DNA of 64,000 nucleotides, from the NCBI GenBank assembly GCA_902729315.2, contig LR746279.1, positions 2,632,501 to 2,696,500 on the forward strand, written 5' to 3'. The position numbers and the translations under genes were made by a program. Below are positions 44,781-56,418 of the stretch, piece by piece. This DNA comes from Spirodela intermedia (Eukaryota; Streptophyta; Magnoliopsida; Alismatales; Araceae). The notes under the pieces are model-generated. The model was given only the letters and a program-made list of their open reading frames with translations, did not search any database and was not told where the DNA came from. Each line of letters opens with the position of its first letter. The stretch's first letter is position 1.

Positions 44781-47700
44781 CTAATAGTTCCCAGAAGTCA
44801 TGAACAATTTTATTTACCCAGAGACCATCATTGATCATCCACCATCTTTTATCTTATTTTATTTCATAAATTTAGGGTAAAGGATTTCTCTTTAGTATTG
44901 TGCTCTGCATTACATACACAACTTTTATCTTATTTTATTTCATCAAACATCTGAAGAATGAAACCCTACACCACAACTTTATCAAAGAAAATAGTGGGAA
45001 GCGCAGCTTACCTCTCGCAGAGCTTTGGAGAGATCGTCCATGGTCAAGACCAATCGCTTTTCCTGCACAATTGAGATCATATTAATCTGCAAATCAAAAA
45101 AGAAAAGTGCCAAGGAGTTCATAATTTTTTGTACCTTTTGTTGTTTGTCTCGCTTATCTTTGATTATGGTCGACTGCCTTGCCTTACAATGCCTGCAATA
45201 TCCAAAAGTGATCAAGAAAAAAAGCTTTAAGCAGGAAAACAGGGCCTTATATTCATGGGGTTTGACATGAATGGGAACGTTCTGTATCTTGGTACAAGGA
45301 GAGATCTCCCCATAAGAATAATTATAATTAATAGCTCCTTTCATGGGTTGACTATTGATAGGATTACTAGAGAAGCAAACTAGAGGTGATGGATACCCAA
45401 CTTGAAGGCTAATGTGACAGATTTGAACAGGTGGGTTATTTCTACAACCCAACTTGGAGGACTTTCCCTGAAAATTATTATAATGCCGAATTGACTATTT
45501 AGGATGGCCCCATTCATGGGTGAACAATGACAGGTTTAGATGACAGGAAAGCTTTTTGTGATAGATATTTAGATCAGTACTGCTTGCAGTGTATGATTCT
45601 AATGTCCCAACCTGGACACTAAAATGACAGAATTCGAGGTGGGAAACATTTTCATCAAAATTTTCAAGATAATAATCGATCTTAGAGCTGCAATCCATTT
45701 ATGTTGATTGTATTTTTCTTCCTTCATTGGAAAAAGGGTGCATGGTCATGTAACATGGCCATAAGACTTGAAGGCTTTTTCGCATGATTTTTAGAGCGAA
45801 CAGAATCATATTATGGATGGAGACCTACTGAAGAGCATCACTCGCAACCTCTGCAATAAACTTCTGTGCTGCTACAGCTACCAGTCTCGTCCTGTCAAAA
45901 ATAAAGAATGAACATTACAAAAGAGGTGAAGGAATACTTTGCACGGCGACCCAGAAAAAAATGCAGAAATCTCCAAAAGGGTACATCTACAGGAAAAAAA
46001 ATTAAAAGTGATATTTTATAATTTAAAAATGACCGACATAAATTAAATAAAGATTCAAATATCTGTGGCTGGAGAAGATACTTTAGTTCTGAGCATGAGA
46101 ACAGCAATCAAAGTTATATGTATGATAACTTGCAGAAAGTAATAACCCTTCCTTGTTTAGTTCTTGGCCCTTGCATTTTCGTTTTTTTGCTGGGCAGGTA
46201 TCGGCACCTCAGCCCTAATCATGACAGCATCAACCATTGTTTCGCTGTCTGAAAAATAACTTCCAGAAATGGGATTACCTTCCTTATTCAGTTCTCAACC
46301 CGTGCAGTTTCCTCTTTCTTTCTACACAGGTGTTGACCCTTCTCCTTTTCCTTCTTTATGCCCACCTACATCTTTTGGCCTTAACCTGGTGTGGTAGATG
46401 TCAACACTTAGTCCTCAGGTGGCTGAAGAAGATGCTGTAGTTCTACCCAAGACGACATCAGTCATAGATGTCCATTAAATAACTTCCAGTGATGGAATAA
46501 CCTTCTTGATTTCATTTTCCTTCCATGAGCTCCTTCATGGGTGAGTCAAAACTTCTCCATCGTGTGTTTCTAGCCAGAATCAGTGGAAAACCATGTGATC
46601 TATTCTGGGTATTCATAATCCTCTGAATAGATTCCTTCAAAGAGGAGTAAAATATAACGGCATCATCATCCACCAAATCTACTCGCTGAAATCGCAGGCA
46701 TCTGGGCTTTCATTCCTACTCGTGGCACAGTCCCATGCTTGAGCAAAGGAAGAAAGGAGGAACACAAGCATGGCATCTAGACAAAGCACCTTCTTCCCTT
46801 ATGACATCCATAACAGTCCATGGGCATAGTGCCGTTGCCACAGCATCAAAGAGAGAGACATTTCCTTGAAGGCTTAATACCGCCATGACATTTTTTATGA
46901 CAAGGGAGCCTAATTTTTGCTGATAAATCCATGGAGGCACCTGGGTTCGTCCACAGAGGCATATCAGATCTTTTTGGGTATTCATATGAGTTGAATCCTA
47001 GGCCTCACTTCTAGAGGTGAGCCCAGGCACCGTTATGACACTCCTGCCATACAAAGGAGGGAAATCACACAGTAAATAGAACGAAAAGCAGGTGATGAAG
47101 CAGTGGTTGCCCTCCAGGGAAAGAATACGGTGTGCTCAAATGGATATGATGGCAGTCTTGTTGGTGGAAGAGAGGGTGTGAACTTCTAATAGATGAGTGA
47201 AGCCAGGAGTTATTATGTGGGATACAGAGGGAGCTTAGGAACATAAAGCTCTTCAAAAGCATTTGTTCTTGAAAGGGATGCAACTCTTTGAGGAATTTGA
47301 CTAACATAAAAGTCCAAGTCAATAGACATAAAATTTTCTTCTGGCACAAGAACCAAAGCAGAAGTGGGATAGACTATTGAAGACAGAAGAATGCAGACTG
47401 TGCCCCGCCATTCCTCCTAGTTTCAAACCTTGTTCCCGTGCCACATCCTACCCCTCCAGTGAATGACCAAGGTCGTCAATAATCCCCCTCCCCAATCTTC
47501 AGACACTAAACTCTTTTCTTTCTTCTTCCTCTTCACCTGAAATATCCGCCATTGATGATTTCATCAGAGATATATACTGTAAGACTGATGCTGAGCTTCA
47601 TTTCTCTTCCCAGTTAAAAGACAAACAAAAAATGGAAACGATCAAGCGTAAGTCAGTGAAAAACTCTTTTCAATTAACAAAATCAATATTAAGAAAAACT

Positions 47701-48168
47701 GAATTCGATTTTATTACGGCATGATAGCTCTAAACACATCGACATATAAGCACAAAATTTCAAATATAGATCCACGAGTGTAATGGTGGAATAGATTGAA
47801 ACAGAAAGATGATAAGAGGAAGGAAGCGTCTACAGTCTCAGGTCGGGGCACTGGAAACCGCTCCTCGAAAGGTAGTGCTCCACCAATTCGTCGGGTATCT
47901 GCAGAACCCGGCGACGGATCATAATTAACCAATATGCGCGCGAAAAATAAACAAAAGGAAGAGGGCAGAACATGGAGGCCCGTATAAATTTACTACTCAC
48001 GGTGGGGGTGTAGTCCATGAGGGAAGCAAGGAACTCTGCCAGAGGGGCATCGTCGTCGTGCCTGGCTTCGCCCGCCGGCGACGGGATCTGCAGGTGCTGC
48101 GGCGGCTGTTGCTGCTGGTGCTGCTGTGGCTGCTGCTGTTGCTCCTGGGGGTTGAGATGGTAATTCAT
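43828..48168 (-). CDS. TAF10: TFIID/SAGA subunit TAF10
   Basis: Six coding exons on the minus strand: 48001-48168, 47834-47898, 45829-45891, 45135-45192, 45012-45062 and 43828-43908. All junctions are GT-AG and in phase, giving 161 residues. TAF10 is a histone-fold subunit shared by TFIID and SAGA-type coactivators in the nucleus. The conserved part starts at AEFLASLMDYTPT and runs through IPDELVEHYLSRSGFQCPDL, RLVAVAAQKFIAEVASDALQ and HCKARQ to RLVLTMDDLSKALREYGV, ending EYFADNPSTGPDAASREE. It is longer than the roughly 134-residue Arabidopsis protein because of a Gln/His/Pro-rich N-terminal stretch (about residues 7-30). Most of the gene is intron: intron 2 is 1.9 kb and intron 5 is 1.1 kb. 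Exon 3 and its flanks have been copied to 61.3 kb. Confidence 0.96.
44714..44778. repeat. Long (GA)n microsatellite in TAF10 intron 5
   Basis: About 32 perfect GA units, the longest simple repeat in the window. Confidence 0.95.
45715..46495. repeat. TAF10 exon 3 duplication block, source copy
   Basis: This block (TAF10 exon 3 plus about 110 bp of intron 3 and 600 bp of intron 2) aligns in the same orientation with 61300-61885. Shared stretches include GATTTTTAGAGCGAA, TATTATGGATGGAGACCTA, the whole 63-bp exon, ATATCTGTGGCTGGAGAAGAT and CCTGGTGTGGTAGATGTCAA. The copy at 61.3 kb is shorter by internal deletions. Confidence 0.93.
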
Positions 48169-48204
48169 CGTCCTCCACTTGGAACGGCCGGCCGTACGCG
48201 AGGC

Positions 48205-48240
48205 AGAGAGAGAGAGGGAGAGAGGGAGAGAGGGAGGGAG
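48205..48240. repeat. Imperfect GA-rich tract in the TAF10 5' leader
   Basis: GAGAGAGA and GGGAGA units directly upstream of the TAF10 start; a GA-rich leader of this kind is common in plants. Confidence 0.7.
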
Positions 48241-48414
48241 GAAAAGAGAGACAGAGTCACCGATTTATAGAAGAGTGGAGGCACCGGTCGGAACGGGCTG
48301 GGTCGATGTGTTGCTCTCTCCGTGGTTGGAGCCATATCATTCTAAAAACCTTAAACTTTTCACATATTGCATATTAACCTTCAAAAGTCCCAACGGTTTG
48401 TTCCTAGGACCGGA

Positions 48415-48500
48415 CTTTAGGCCCATTTATTGCACTCTTTGGGCCCGTAGTCAGCCCAAAATTTGGCTAATGAGGCCGATATCGTCTTCAAGGCCCAGGC
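48415..48500 (-). promoter_or_regulatory. TAF10 promoter with clustered site II elements
   Basis: Three GGCCCA/TGGGCC motifs lie close together: 48420-48425, 48440-48447 and 48492-48497. They are 250-330 bp upstream of the TAF10 start. Such clusters are typical of plant promoters of general growth genes. The 3' end of the FLX-like gene is only about 190 bp further, so the promoter is compact. Confidence 0.5.
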
Positions 48501-48542
48501 TCACATTGACCCGGGTAAAAACCCAAAACATAGATCTGAGGG

Positions 48543-48561
48543 AGAGAGAGAGAGAGAGAGA
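48543..48561. repeat. (GA)n microsatellite
   Basis: A short GA tract between the TAF10 promoter and the FLX-like 3' end. Confidence 0.8.
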
Positions 48562-48684
48562 TGAAGTGTGAAAATTGTGGGAATATGCAAGTAATGACAG
48601 AAACCAGGGGATGCAAGTAAAGACAGAAAAAGGCCAGAGGATTGACTTTAAATACATTGTTGACTGCGGAGTTAAACTCCACCC

Positions 48685-50202
48685 TCACCATCTCCCACTG
48701 CCACTGCCACGGGGCTGGTCTCGGTCACCTCCGGCACGACCAGGCCCTACCCGATAAGTTGCGGCAGCGGTGGTGGCGGGTGCTGGGGCAACAGCAGCCT
48801 GAGTGCTGCTAGGGGGTCTGCTGTACATGGCGGCAGCCCTGGCGGTGGATTCATAGCCTGCAGCTGCTCCTCTGGGCCCAATGTCATATGGCGACAGCCT
48901 AGAGGCATAATATGGTGTGGCTCCGGAAGTGTCATAACTAGTGGCGGCGGCGCCACCACCTCTTGAAGCATCATAGCCGCTGCCACCGATGCCACCACCA
49001 CTGCCGCCATCGCCGCCTCGGGTGGTATCATACTTTCCGCCAGTGGGGTCACCATGAGAGGCTGCTCCACCAGGTGGGGTTCGTCCCTGCATCTCGAAAG
49101 CAAGGGAAAGAGGAAATTTAGGTGCGATGGAGGTTGCAAGAACTGGAACCAGAAAGATTGGTCGAGAGATGATATGGGGATCAGATTAAATTGGTTGAAA
49201 AATAGATTGAGATGGAAGAATTAGCTGGTCTGACGAACAACATCGTATTGCTCAACAATATCAAAAAAGCCCAAGAAGAAGGCAGGGAACTAAGCTCATG
49301 ATCACCTGATGAACATTGTAAACATCTTCATAAGCATTTTGACCCTGTGAAGGTGCGCTTGGAGCATACGCCTCACTCTCCTGGTACCCCGCATTAGTCC
49401 CATACTGCCCACCTGCATTCACCTAAACCACTCAAGCACAATGAATATTGAAAAATAAAAAAAAAGAAGGAAAGACAAACCATACCAGGCCTTGGGTCAG
49501 AGCTCGAGGAATTGGCCAGCACAGTTCTCAACTTCTCCACCTCTCTCAGCATAGAAAGATAATTCTTCTCCATCACCTGAAGTGACTCGAGGTGGTCACT
49601 GTAGAGTTTCCTCTCATGCTCATAAGTAATCCTGCATCGACATAGAAATAGCATAAGCTCAGAGTATCTCCCACTGGGTCAACGTTGACCAAGGAATTTG
49701 TTTGTCACCTGCAGTCATGATATTCTCTCTTGAAACCCTCCAGCTCAGACATCAGGGCTGGGAGTTGCTGGATGCCGGCATGAACACGCCGCAGATCCTG
49801 GGTCAGACGCTGGACTCCTGAGATCAGCTCCTCTCTGACAGAGAGCAGATCCTGGGCTTCAGCGTGAGCTTTCTGGAGCTCCACTTTAATGCCCTCAGAT
49901 GCCGAAAGATCATCCTCCATCTTCATGATCTTATCTTGGAAGCCGTTCATCTTCTGTTCTTTCTCTGCCTTCATGAGGCCAATCTGTGTATGCATCCTCT
50001 GAAGTTCCTGTTGCGTTGTGGCTAAATCCTCTCTTAGGGTCACATGAGAGGAAGCAAGCCTACGGTTCTCATGCACAAGCGTCTGCATCTCGCTGTGCTG
50101 GATAATGAGCTTCTGCTCCATGATTTCTGGGGGTGGGAGCATGTCGAAGAAGGGACCGTGTGGGGGAGGGACGTCAGGGATGAATGGGTTGGGATCCATC
50201 AT
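48685..50202 (-). CDS. FLX-like coiled-coil protein (FLC expressor family)
   Basis: Four coding exons on the minus strand: 49709-50202, 49486-49631, 49306-49412 and 48685-49086. All introns are GT-AG and in phase; 382 residues from the ATG at 50202. Order of parts: Pro-rich start with FDMLPPPEIMEQK, a long coiled coil (about residues 30-210) with the family blocks LISGVQRLTQDLRRVHAGIQ and KLYSDHLESLQVMEKNYLSM, then a Gly/Tyr/Ser-rich disordered tail. FLX proteins in Arabidopsis bind FRIGIDA-complex members and are needed for FLC expression; FLX-like members have less clear roles. The usual N-terminal motif of the family (M-x-x-KGR...) is readable upstream of the first ATG as GNKGRQQPYLRQPHT, but its Met codon is ATT (50253-50251). 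The annotated start is therefore the first in-frame ATG and probably loses about 17 conserved residues. Confidence 0.9.
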
Positions 50203-50254
50203 GGTGTGGGGTTGCCGTAGGTAAGGCTGCTGGCGACCTTTGTTCCCAATGGGA

Positions 50255-51765
50255 AACAGTTGATTTCTTCAGACCTATAACCATTGAGTAAATATGCAAT
50301 CTCTGAGTGAAAAAACAGATGAACAAATGGTTTAAGTTGAGTAAATACAACTGATAGAATACTATACATTTTGTTAGAGCGAGTTGATACCAATTAGGAA
50401 ATGAAAATGTCAATATTGCCAATTCATATGATTTACCTTTACGGTCTTGCAAAGATTTTGAAGAATAAGACATCAGCTATTTTGATTTTCATCTTTCAAA
50501 GGAAATTGGATACCCAAGAATCAAACACTGGATCCTAAGAGGTTGGAATCGGGACTGATCGACCCAAGAATAGTGCAAAAATATCAATCTACCCTTACTA
50601 AAAAGATGGCGGGGGAAAAGGAGAAATGATAGATGATAGATGAGGATGAGGAAACAAATGGGCAATTTGAATATACATATTGAATCCATCTTTCCCACGG
50701 TCAAACCGTCCATATGGGCCAATAAATCATTCATTTATGAGGTTTATTGGGGTTCTTTAGCCATGTATACCCAAGAGAAAATTTTATCTAGTCAAACACC
50801 GAGGAAAACACCGAGGAATGTTATAAAGCCAAACAATTTACCTGACCCAACACAATGGCCAAGCTTTCATAAACTTAAGGGTAAATTTTCCAAAGAAGAG
50901 TTTGCTTCCAATTCCTTGAAAATGGATATCTTTGTAACCATATATCTGTTAACATTGATGCAGCAGATGAGCTAAACAAGAGGCATAAAAAATAGTTAAT
51001 TAAATAATTCTATATTTTTTTCCCTGCTTTCATATTTCATCGTTCATCAATTTCCCAACATTATGTTGTGGGATTTTTAATTAATGGGTCACTGTTTACA
51101 TAGTCTTCTGGGTGCAAAAAGAAATTGGAATTGAACGATCAAATATCATATGCAGGGCTAAAACTCAAGGTTTACACAACCGGAAGGCTCATGAGAATTC
51201 AATAGAGTTTAGAATATTGTTCTCTAACAACTACATTAATGGAGGCAAAGACATCTACTCTCCTATTCTGTTCTCCATCATCTCTAGTATCTTGCTAAAA
51301 CATCCCAGGTTCGTACAGCATCAAGCCTAATAATAGCCCTCTCTTTTCCCAAAGCACAACAATCAGGATGGAATTCATAGTTGAATACAGATATATCGTA
51401 TATAAATACTGAATTATAGGCAACACATTCAACAGAACATTACCAGATGTGCTTAAGTATTGGAGTAATGAAAAGTGAACATTTTGACATGAGAGCAAGT
51501 CATATTTCTATACTAGGAAGCAAAACTTTAAGCCACCTATGCCTAAGTTTAAGGTTTATGGTGAGAAGCAACCAATAGATTTTGATGTTTTGTAATGAGA
51601 GAATTAAAATTCTAGATAAATTGTGACTAAACACCTCCCAAACCGATTCTGAACACCATCATATCTGACTCTGATATATGACTCTAATACACCAAATTTT
51701 AGCAAACACTTTGTAAAGCAATTCCATCCAGGACTGATCTTCCTAATGTCTCAACTTCCTCCTTA
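50255..51765. other. Upstream region of the FLX-like gene
   Basis: About 1.5 kb AT-rich, no supportable gene. An upstream ATG on the minus strand near 50286 opens a frame that overlaps the main start in another frame and stops at 50174; it may or may not be in the transcript. Confidence 0.5.
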
Positions 51766-53893
51766 TTCATATAGACAAGAAGACACCAAGCAACCGTGAC
51801 CTCTGATAAAAGGCAATAAGACACAGCATCCTGCAATACCTAAAATAACCTACAACACAACCATGAACGTAGCAGGTGGCTTTGATTTGGTGAAATACTA
51901 TGGAACCATTCTTTCAAATGTCCATAGATTAATTTCGGCAGCCATCTTGTAAATTACTCTAAGGAAAATACAATAGTGGATTAAATCGTTAAAAAAATCC
52001 AAGTTTACCAGATATGTATCCAGAGCCTCAAGTTCAAAACTAACCTACTGAACCACAATGCATTATTCAACGCTTGCTAATGTCACCCATCCAATCCCAA
52101 ACAACCAATGCAAATATTCTATGACCTCTCTGAACTAACAGTGAAAAAATTCAACGACAGTATCAAAAAATGAGGCCAAGCAGCCTACCATTGTGAGACT
52201 AAATTGCATTCCAACAATGAAAAAGCATTTGTGCTTTTTTGAAACATGGATGATTCCACTTGCTGCTAACCGACCTCCAACTAGCATGAGTGTGTGGCAA
52301 GCAGGAACTGATACTTAGCAAGCCAAAGAGGTCACCAGGTTTGTACCCAGCTGATTTCATCTTTCTTGTTGGAGTCTGGAGACAGACTTCCACCATGGTA
52401 AATTAGTCCCTTGTTTTCCAGATCTTTTGGAAAAATAGTAACTTTCTCACCCATGGTGTGTTGCCCTAGCCGCCTCAGATTCTAAGAGTACCCATCCCCT
52501 GCACTGATAAGACCTTCAACACAATGAACGCAGCGCAGCCATGAATTTAGAGACATCTGAACCATGTGAGACAGCCATAGTCGTTTCCGTTTGTTACTCT
52601 TTTCTCTCTTCCTCTAACATGGATTCGAGGAATTTATTCCTAATATTGCGTTCTCCCTCTCACTACCAAGTAAGTGTGCAATATGTTTCCACTGTCACAT
52701 GGATTAAGCTCAATTAGCGGCGGTATAAAACATCTCCATGCAGTAAATGATTGGTTGATAGACCAGCAAAGTTTTATACTCACTACGCTGTTAAGAAAGA
52801 ACTGTAGCAAAATAAAATAAAATATCAGCAACTTAGAGGCAAGATCCAGAAAGCAGAGTCAGAGGGATGAAAGAAGACACGAGCACTCTGAGAGTAATAA
52901 GGGGAGAGAAAACAACGGAAAAGCGTTTCTAGTGTAAGCAGGTTCTATTGAAGTGAACGACGGAAACACAGGACAATTTTAAGTGAGAGACAGCAGAGGC
53001 CTTCCCCAAACTTCTTATGCATGGTAATTCAGGAACTTATTTACTCCCGCCTGGACTGAAAGGAGATAGCGTGACATCTTGAGGCAGAGGGAGAGTCGAC
53101 AACTATTCCTTCAACAAAGTAAAGTAAAAATCTGCCAAAGTAGAGAGGAAGCCTAGAGGACGACAAATTAATCCATATAAATGAAAAAAAAAAAACTCCC
53201 AATGTAGACTGTGGGAACGCCAGCTACCACGACGCACCACAGCATCTCAGCAAAAAATAAAAAGAAGGTAATAACACCCGCTTAGGAATCATCACCTTGC
53301 GCAAACCCAAACCGGTTGCCGTAACAGAGCCGCTCATATTGAAATCCAACAAATGAACTTCGAGGAAGAGATGGACATAAGAAAATGGGCACCAACGGAA
53401 TCGGCAAATCCCCGGATTAATAAACAGAGAGAGAAGATCGGGAGCCTCAGGGGTCGAGCACTCCTGCAAAGAAGAATCACTGGGGAGGAAGCAGGGCAGC
53501 CGACGCCGTACTCCTTCCGGGAAGTGAAGGGAGACTGGGGAATTGAACACCTACCCACTTCTCCGGCAAAAGAAAACTTTGGCCGACTGATCAGTAATTT
53601 TAGGGCTGGAGATGCTCTGGGCTAGCCCCAGTTGTGCCCCCAAGAGACCACCCACTAATGGTGAAAGGGGCCCGACGATCCCCGTGGCCCAACGCGTATT
53701 CCACAGATCAAGGAGATTCGAGAAGAACACCCTCTTCAAAGGTCAACCGCTCTTACAGGAAGAAGGCTTTGACTTTCACGATCATTTTTTGTATTTCATT
53801 TAACCTCAAACACGAAAAGCTGTGTTTGATTAGAAAATAGACTACATCGAGAACTAGATTTAGAAACAAATCATCTAAAATTCGTTGTTAGTA
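51766..53893. repeat. Direct segmental duplication, copy 2 (HOS1 5' end)
   Basis: Second copy of 33660-35715, same orientation, about 18 kb away. It keeps the HOS1 promoter-like GC-rich area, the leader donor (here GTAGGT), TTTGCAG acceptor, exon 1 and part of intron 1, but no further HOS1 exon is present. It carries an extra block at 52981-53145. Its distal edge ends within one diverged unit of the 105-bp array, and a truncated NLR starts about 45 bp further on. Confidence 0.93.
53296..53337 (-). pseudogene. Duplicate of HOS1 coding exon 1
   Basis: Minus-strand ATG at 53337 opens 14 codons (MSGSVTATGLGLRK) ending at AAG|GTGATG, the counterpart of HOS1 exon 1 (MSDSVTARDLGSRK). Both the ATG and the 5' splice site are intact. 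No HOS1 exon 2 lies downstream, so it cannot make HOS1; it could only be spliced to something else, such as sequence toward the FLX-like gene. Called a pseudogene fragment on that basis. Confidence 0.75.
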
Positions 53894-53938
53894 AATTGCA
53901 TCTAAAATCATTAGAAACGAAAAGCTGAATCCGAGGAA

Positions 53939-54395
53939 ACATGGCAACGTGTTTGTGAAGCTTCGGGTGCCATCTTCCAAAACCACAGGTGCCATCTTCC
54001 AAAACCTTCGGGTTTTGTCAAGTTTCGAACGTGAAGTTTTGGAGGACATAACCTGGACCAGACAACTGCCCTGCATTGCGCTCTTCTCCCTAGGAGACTG
54101 CTGGAAAATAAAAGAGCTGATAGTCGTTGAAGAGGGGATGGTGGGCGACGTAGATTATGAAAAAGCCTTTTTTTTTCCCTAAATTGGAGTGGATTCGATT
54201 GTATAATCTTCCAAATTTGAGGAGCATATGTGGGCATCCCTTGTCGTTTCCTTCCTTGGAGAGAGTCTCTGTAGAACTCTGTTCAGAGCTGAAGAAGCTC
54301 TCTAGTGCCAAGAACATCCAAGAGAGATCCATTGTGACCAAGAATGGTGGAGTCGATTAGAGTGAGACCATGAAGACGTCCGATCCAAGTTTACC
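53939..54395 (+). pseudogene. Truncated NLR 3' end (LRR fragment)
   Basis: Homologous to the last part of the NLR at 58785-59230. The matching translation includes NLRVLSSFEREVLEDITWTR, QLPCIALFSLGDCWKIKELI, VVEEGMVGDVDYEKAFFFPK, then LPNLRSICGHPLSFPSLERV. It starts at the same point as ATGGCAACGTGTTTGTGA in the longer gene and ends shortly after the matching TGAAGACGTCCGATCCA. No NBS or coiled-coil part precedes it; instead the HOS1 duplication abuts it. A 20-bp phrase (GTGCCATCTTCCAAAACC) is doubled near its start, and a frame change is needed near 54180. Confidence 0.85.
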
Positions 54396-54790
54396 CCTTA
54401 TTTTGAATCACCATATTGGTAATATTATGATTTTCTTGCATTTTGCGTAACATCTGAGTAATTCCGTTGGTGGGTAATTGAAGCATGTGGTCATGGAATA
54501 AATAGTAGGCCTCTATGTGGAGGAGAACATGACACGAGGAAATAAGAAAAACATGGATACCTAACAGCGTGACCAAGACCAGTAAAATCTTCAGACAGAA
54601 GGCACTGAAGAGTTTCAATTTGCATTCCAACCCATGAAAATGTGGAATATTTTTAGAAACCTTATTATTCTTTACTATTTTTGCACCTGTCTCAACTATA
54701 TATATATATTTTAAACGTAAATGAGGAATGATGTTTGTATTGGTCAGTATGAAAACTATATTTTCGATGCCTTCGATACTCTTATAACAC

Positions 54791-55147
54791 CTCGAAGGCG
54801 GATGCTGCTACAGCGAGGGAAGGGGGGGGGAAGGCCAAGAGCGGAGGCTGCTGCATCACCTGTAGGGAAGGAGGACTCTGAGACAACGGCAACGCTGGGG
54901 GCGGCGGCAATGGCAGCAATGCCTCCGGCTTCTTCTCCACCTCCGCCTCCCGGCGGAAAACCGCGTCCTCGCCCCTGCGGAGCGTCTGGAGGAAGTTCTC
55001 CCCCACTTTGACGTCGTTGTAGAGGTCGCCGTTGTCCTCGTCCCCCTCTCCAAGATAGGCGTCCTCGTCCTGGACGGCGGAGATGGCCTCGCTGCGGTGG
55101 AAATGATCCAGCACATCCCCGAAGCGCTCGCCGGCGTCGTCCTCCAT
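54791..55147 (-). CDS. First-exon fragment of an unassigned acidic, Pro-rich protein
   Basis: A minus-strand ATG at 55147 opens about 119 codons up to a possible donor at 54790 (GAG|GTGTTA). The peptide has an acidic start (MEDDAGERFGDVLDHFHRSE), then ISAVQDEDAYLGEGDED, then GDLYNDVKVGENFLQTLRRG, then a Pro-rich part. The GDLYNDV..GE.FLQ motif recalls the N terminus of some plant RRM-containing proteins, but the RNA-binding domain itself is absent and the match is from memory. A longer in-frame start at 55204 (MDQEERERL) is possible. No downstream exons were found, so this is probably a fragment. A decayed second copy lies at 59440-59861. Confidence 0.45.
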
Positions 55148-55411
55148 GGCGAATCTCGCGCCGGACCAGAGAGATAAGAGAAGGCGCTCTCTCTCCTCCT
55201 GATCCATCGTCATCAAAGGTCTATCGAATCCCCATCGGCCGATTTCACCGAAATGAACGGCAGAGATTGATGGTACAAACACACCAGAAGTCAACACTTG
55301 ACTGTCCAGCTTACCACACATCACCGTCGGTGATCGAACCGGCAGCTTGGTCGGGTAATCATATCGAAAAGCAGGACTGAACATTATCCAGATCAGTACT
55401 AGGTATATTAA

Positions 55412-55412
55412 G

Positions 55413-55460
<48 letters not shown>
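55412..55460. repeat. (CT)n microsatellite
   Basis: About 24 CT units, about 265 bp upstream of the minus-strand exon fragment, that is a GA tract in its presumed promoter. Confidence 0.93.
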
Positions 55461-55467
<7 letters not shown>

Positions 55468-56418
55468 TCTCTCCACAAATGCTCTAAAACCCTACTGAAA
55501 TTTAGTCTAACATTAAGACTTTAAATTTCTACAAGTCAAATAGTTATTTAATTTTTAACTATATTTATGCAAAGCATAGACGACCAAAAAGTCCACTAGA
55601 AGAAATATTATTGAGTAATTTTCAGTAGAATATTTGGTTCAAGGCATAATATTTAATAATATTTGAACTTTGAATCTACAACACATGAAATACAAACTAA
55701 TGAGTTAAGAAATTCGAATGGAATTCATAAATTACAAAGGCACTCACTCAAGCAGGAAAAAAAATGTCAACGAAAAGGACAAAGTCAACGACCTCAAAAG
55801 AGAACAAGAAACATACCCAACAATTTCTATATGTTCACCTAAATAAGGATTAGGAGTGAGACAAACAGGTCTTATAAATCACCCCCTTAACATCACCTCC
55901 AAGTAATAAAAAATATTAAATTTAATAGTAAGGAATGTAGTATACTTACAAGCCAAATTTATTTAATTTTCCTTGTTGGGGAAGGGAGAAAATAAGCCAT
56001 CATTTTAGAACATTCAACGGTTGCGTATTTTTTTTCTGGCAAGGGATCAAAGAGTTTTCTTGAGGCCTCAACCATACGATTAATGTTTTAGCTCTTTATC
56101 CTTTGACCAAGATTTGCTTTCTCCCCCAACAACTTAAGTACCTTGGTCAATGCTACAGAAGATTCTGTTCTTAAAGAAGAAGCTAATTTAAGTTGTGGAC
56201 CAGTCAAATAGTCTGGACCAGGCTGCCCGCTTCTGATCTTTCCAGCGGTGCGGTGAGCCGTACGCTCGTACCCGACAAACCTCGAGGTGCAGATGAGAAA
56301 TGACCGGTGTATGTTGGGTATGTACTTCCCTCGCCTGTTATCCCTAGGCAGAAAACGCAGCCATTACTCTCTCTCTCTGATCCCTAGGCAGAAAACGCAG
56401 AAAACCTAGATTATCAGC
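55461..56418. other. NLR upstream region with a short direct repeat
   Basis: AT-rich spacer leading into the NLR. Just before the start codon a 21-bp phrase (ATCCCTAGGCAGAAAACGCAG) occurs twice, at about 56340 and 56380, separated by a short CT tract; the region is presumably 5' leader. Confidence 0.6.

Noticed and set aside
46716-46985. 89-codon minus-strand frame in TAF10 intron 2 as an extra exon
   Set aside because: The TAF10 protein is complete without it and no in-phase splice pair was seen.
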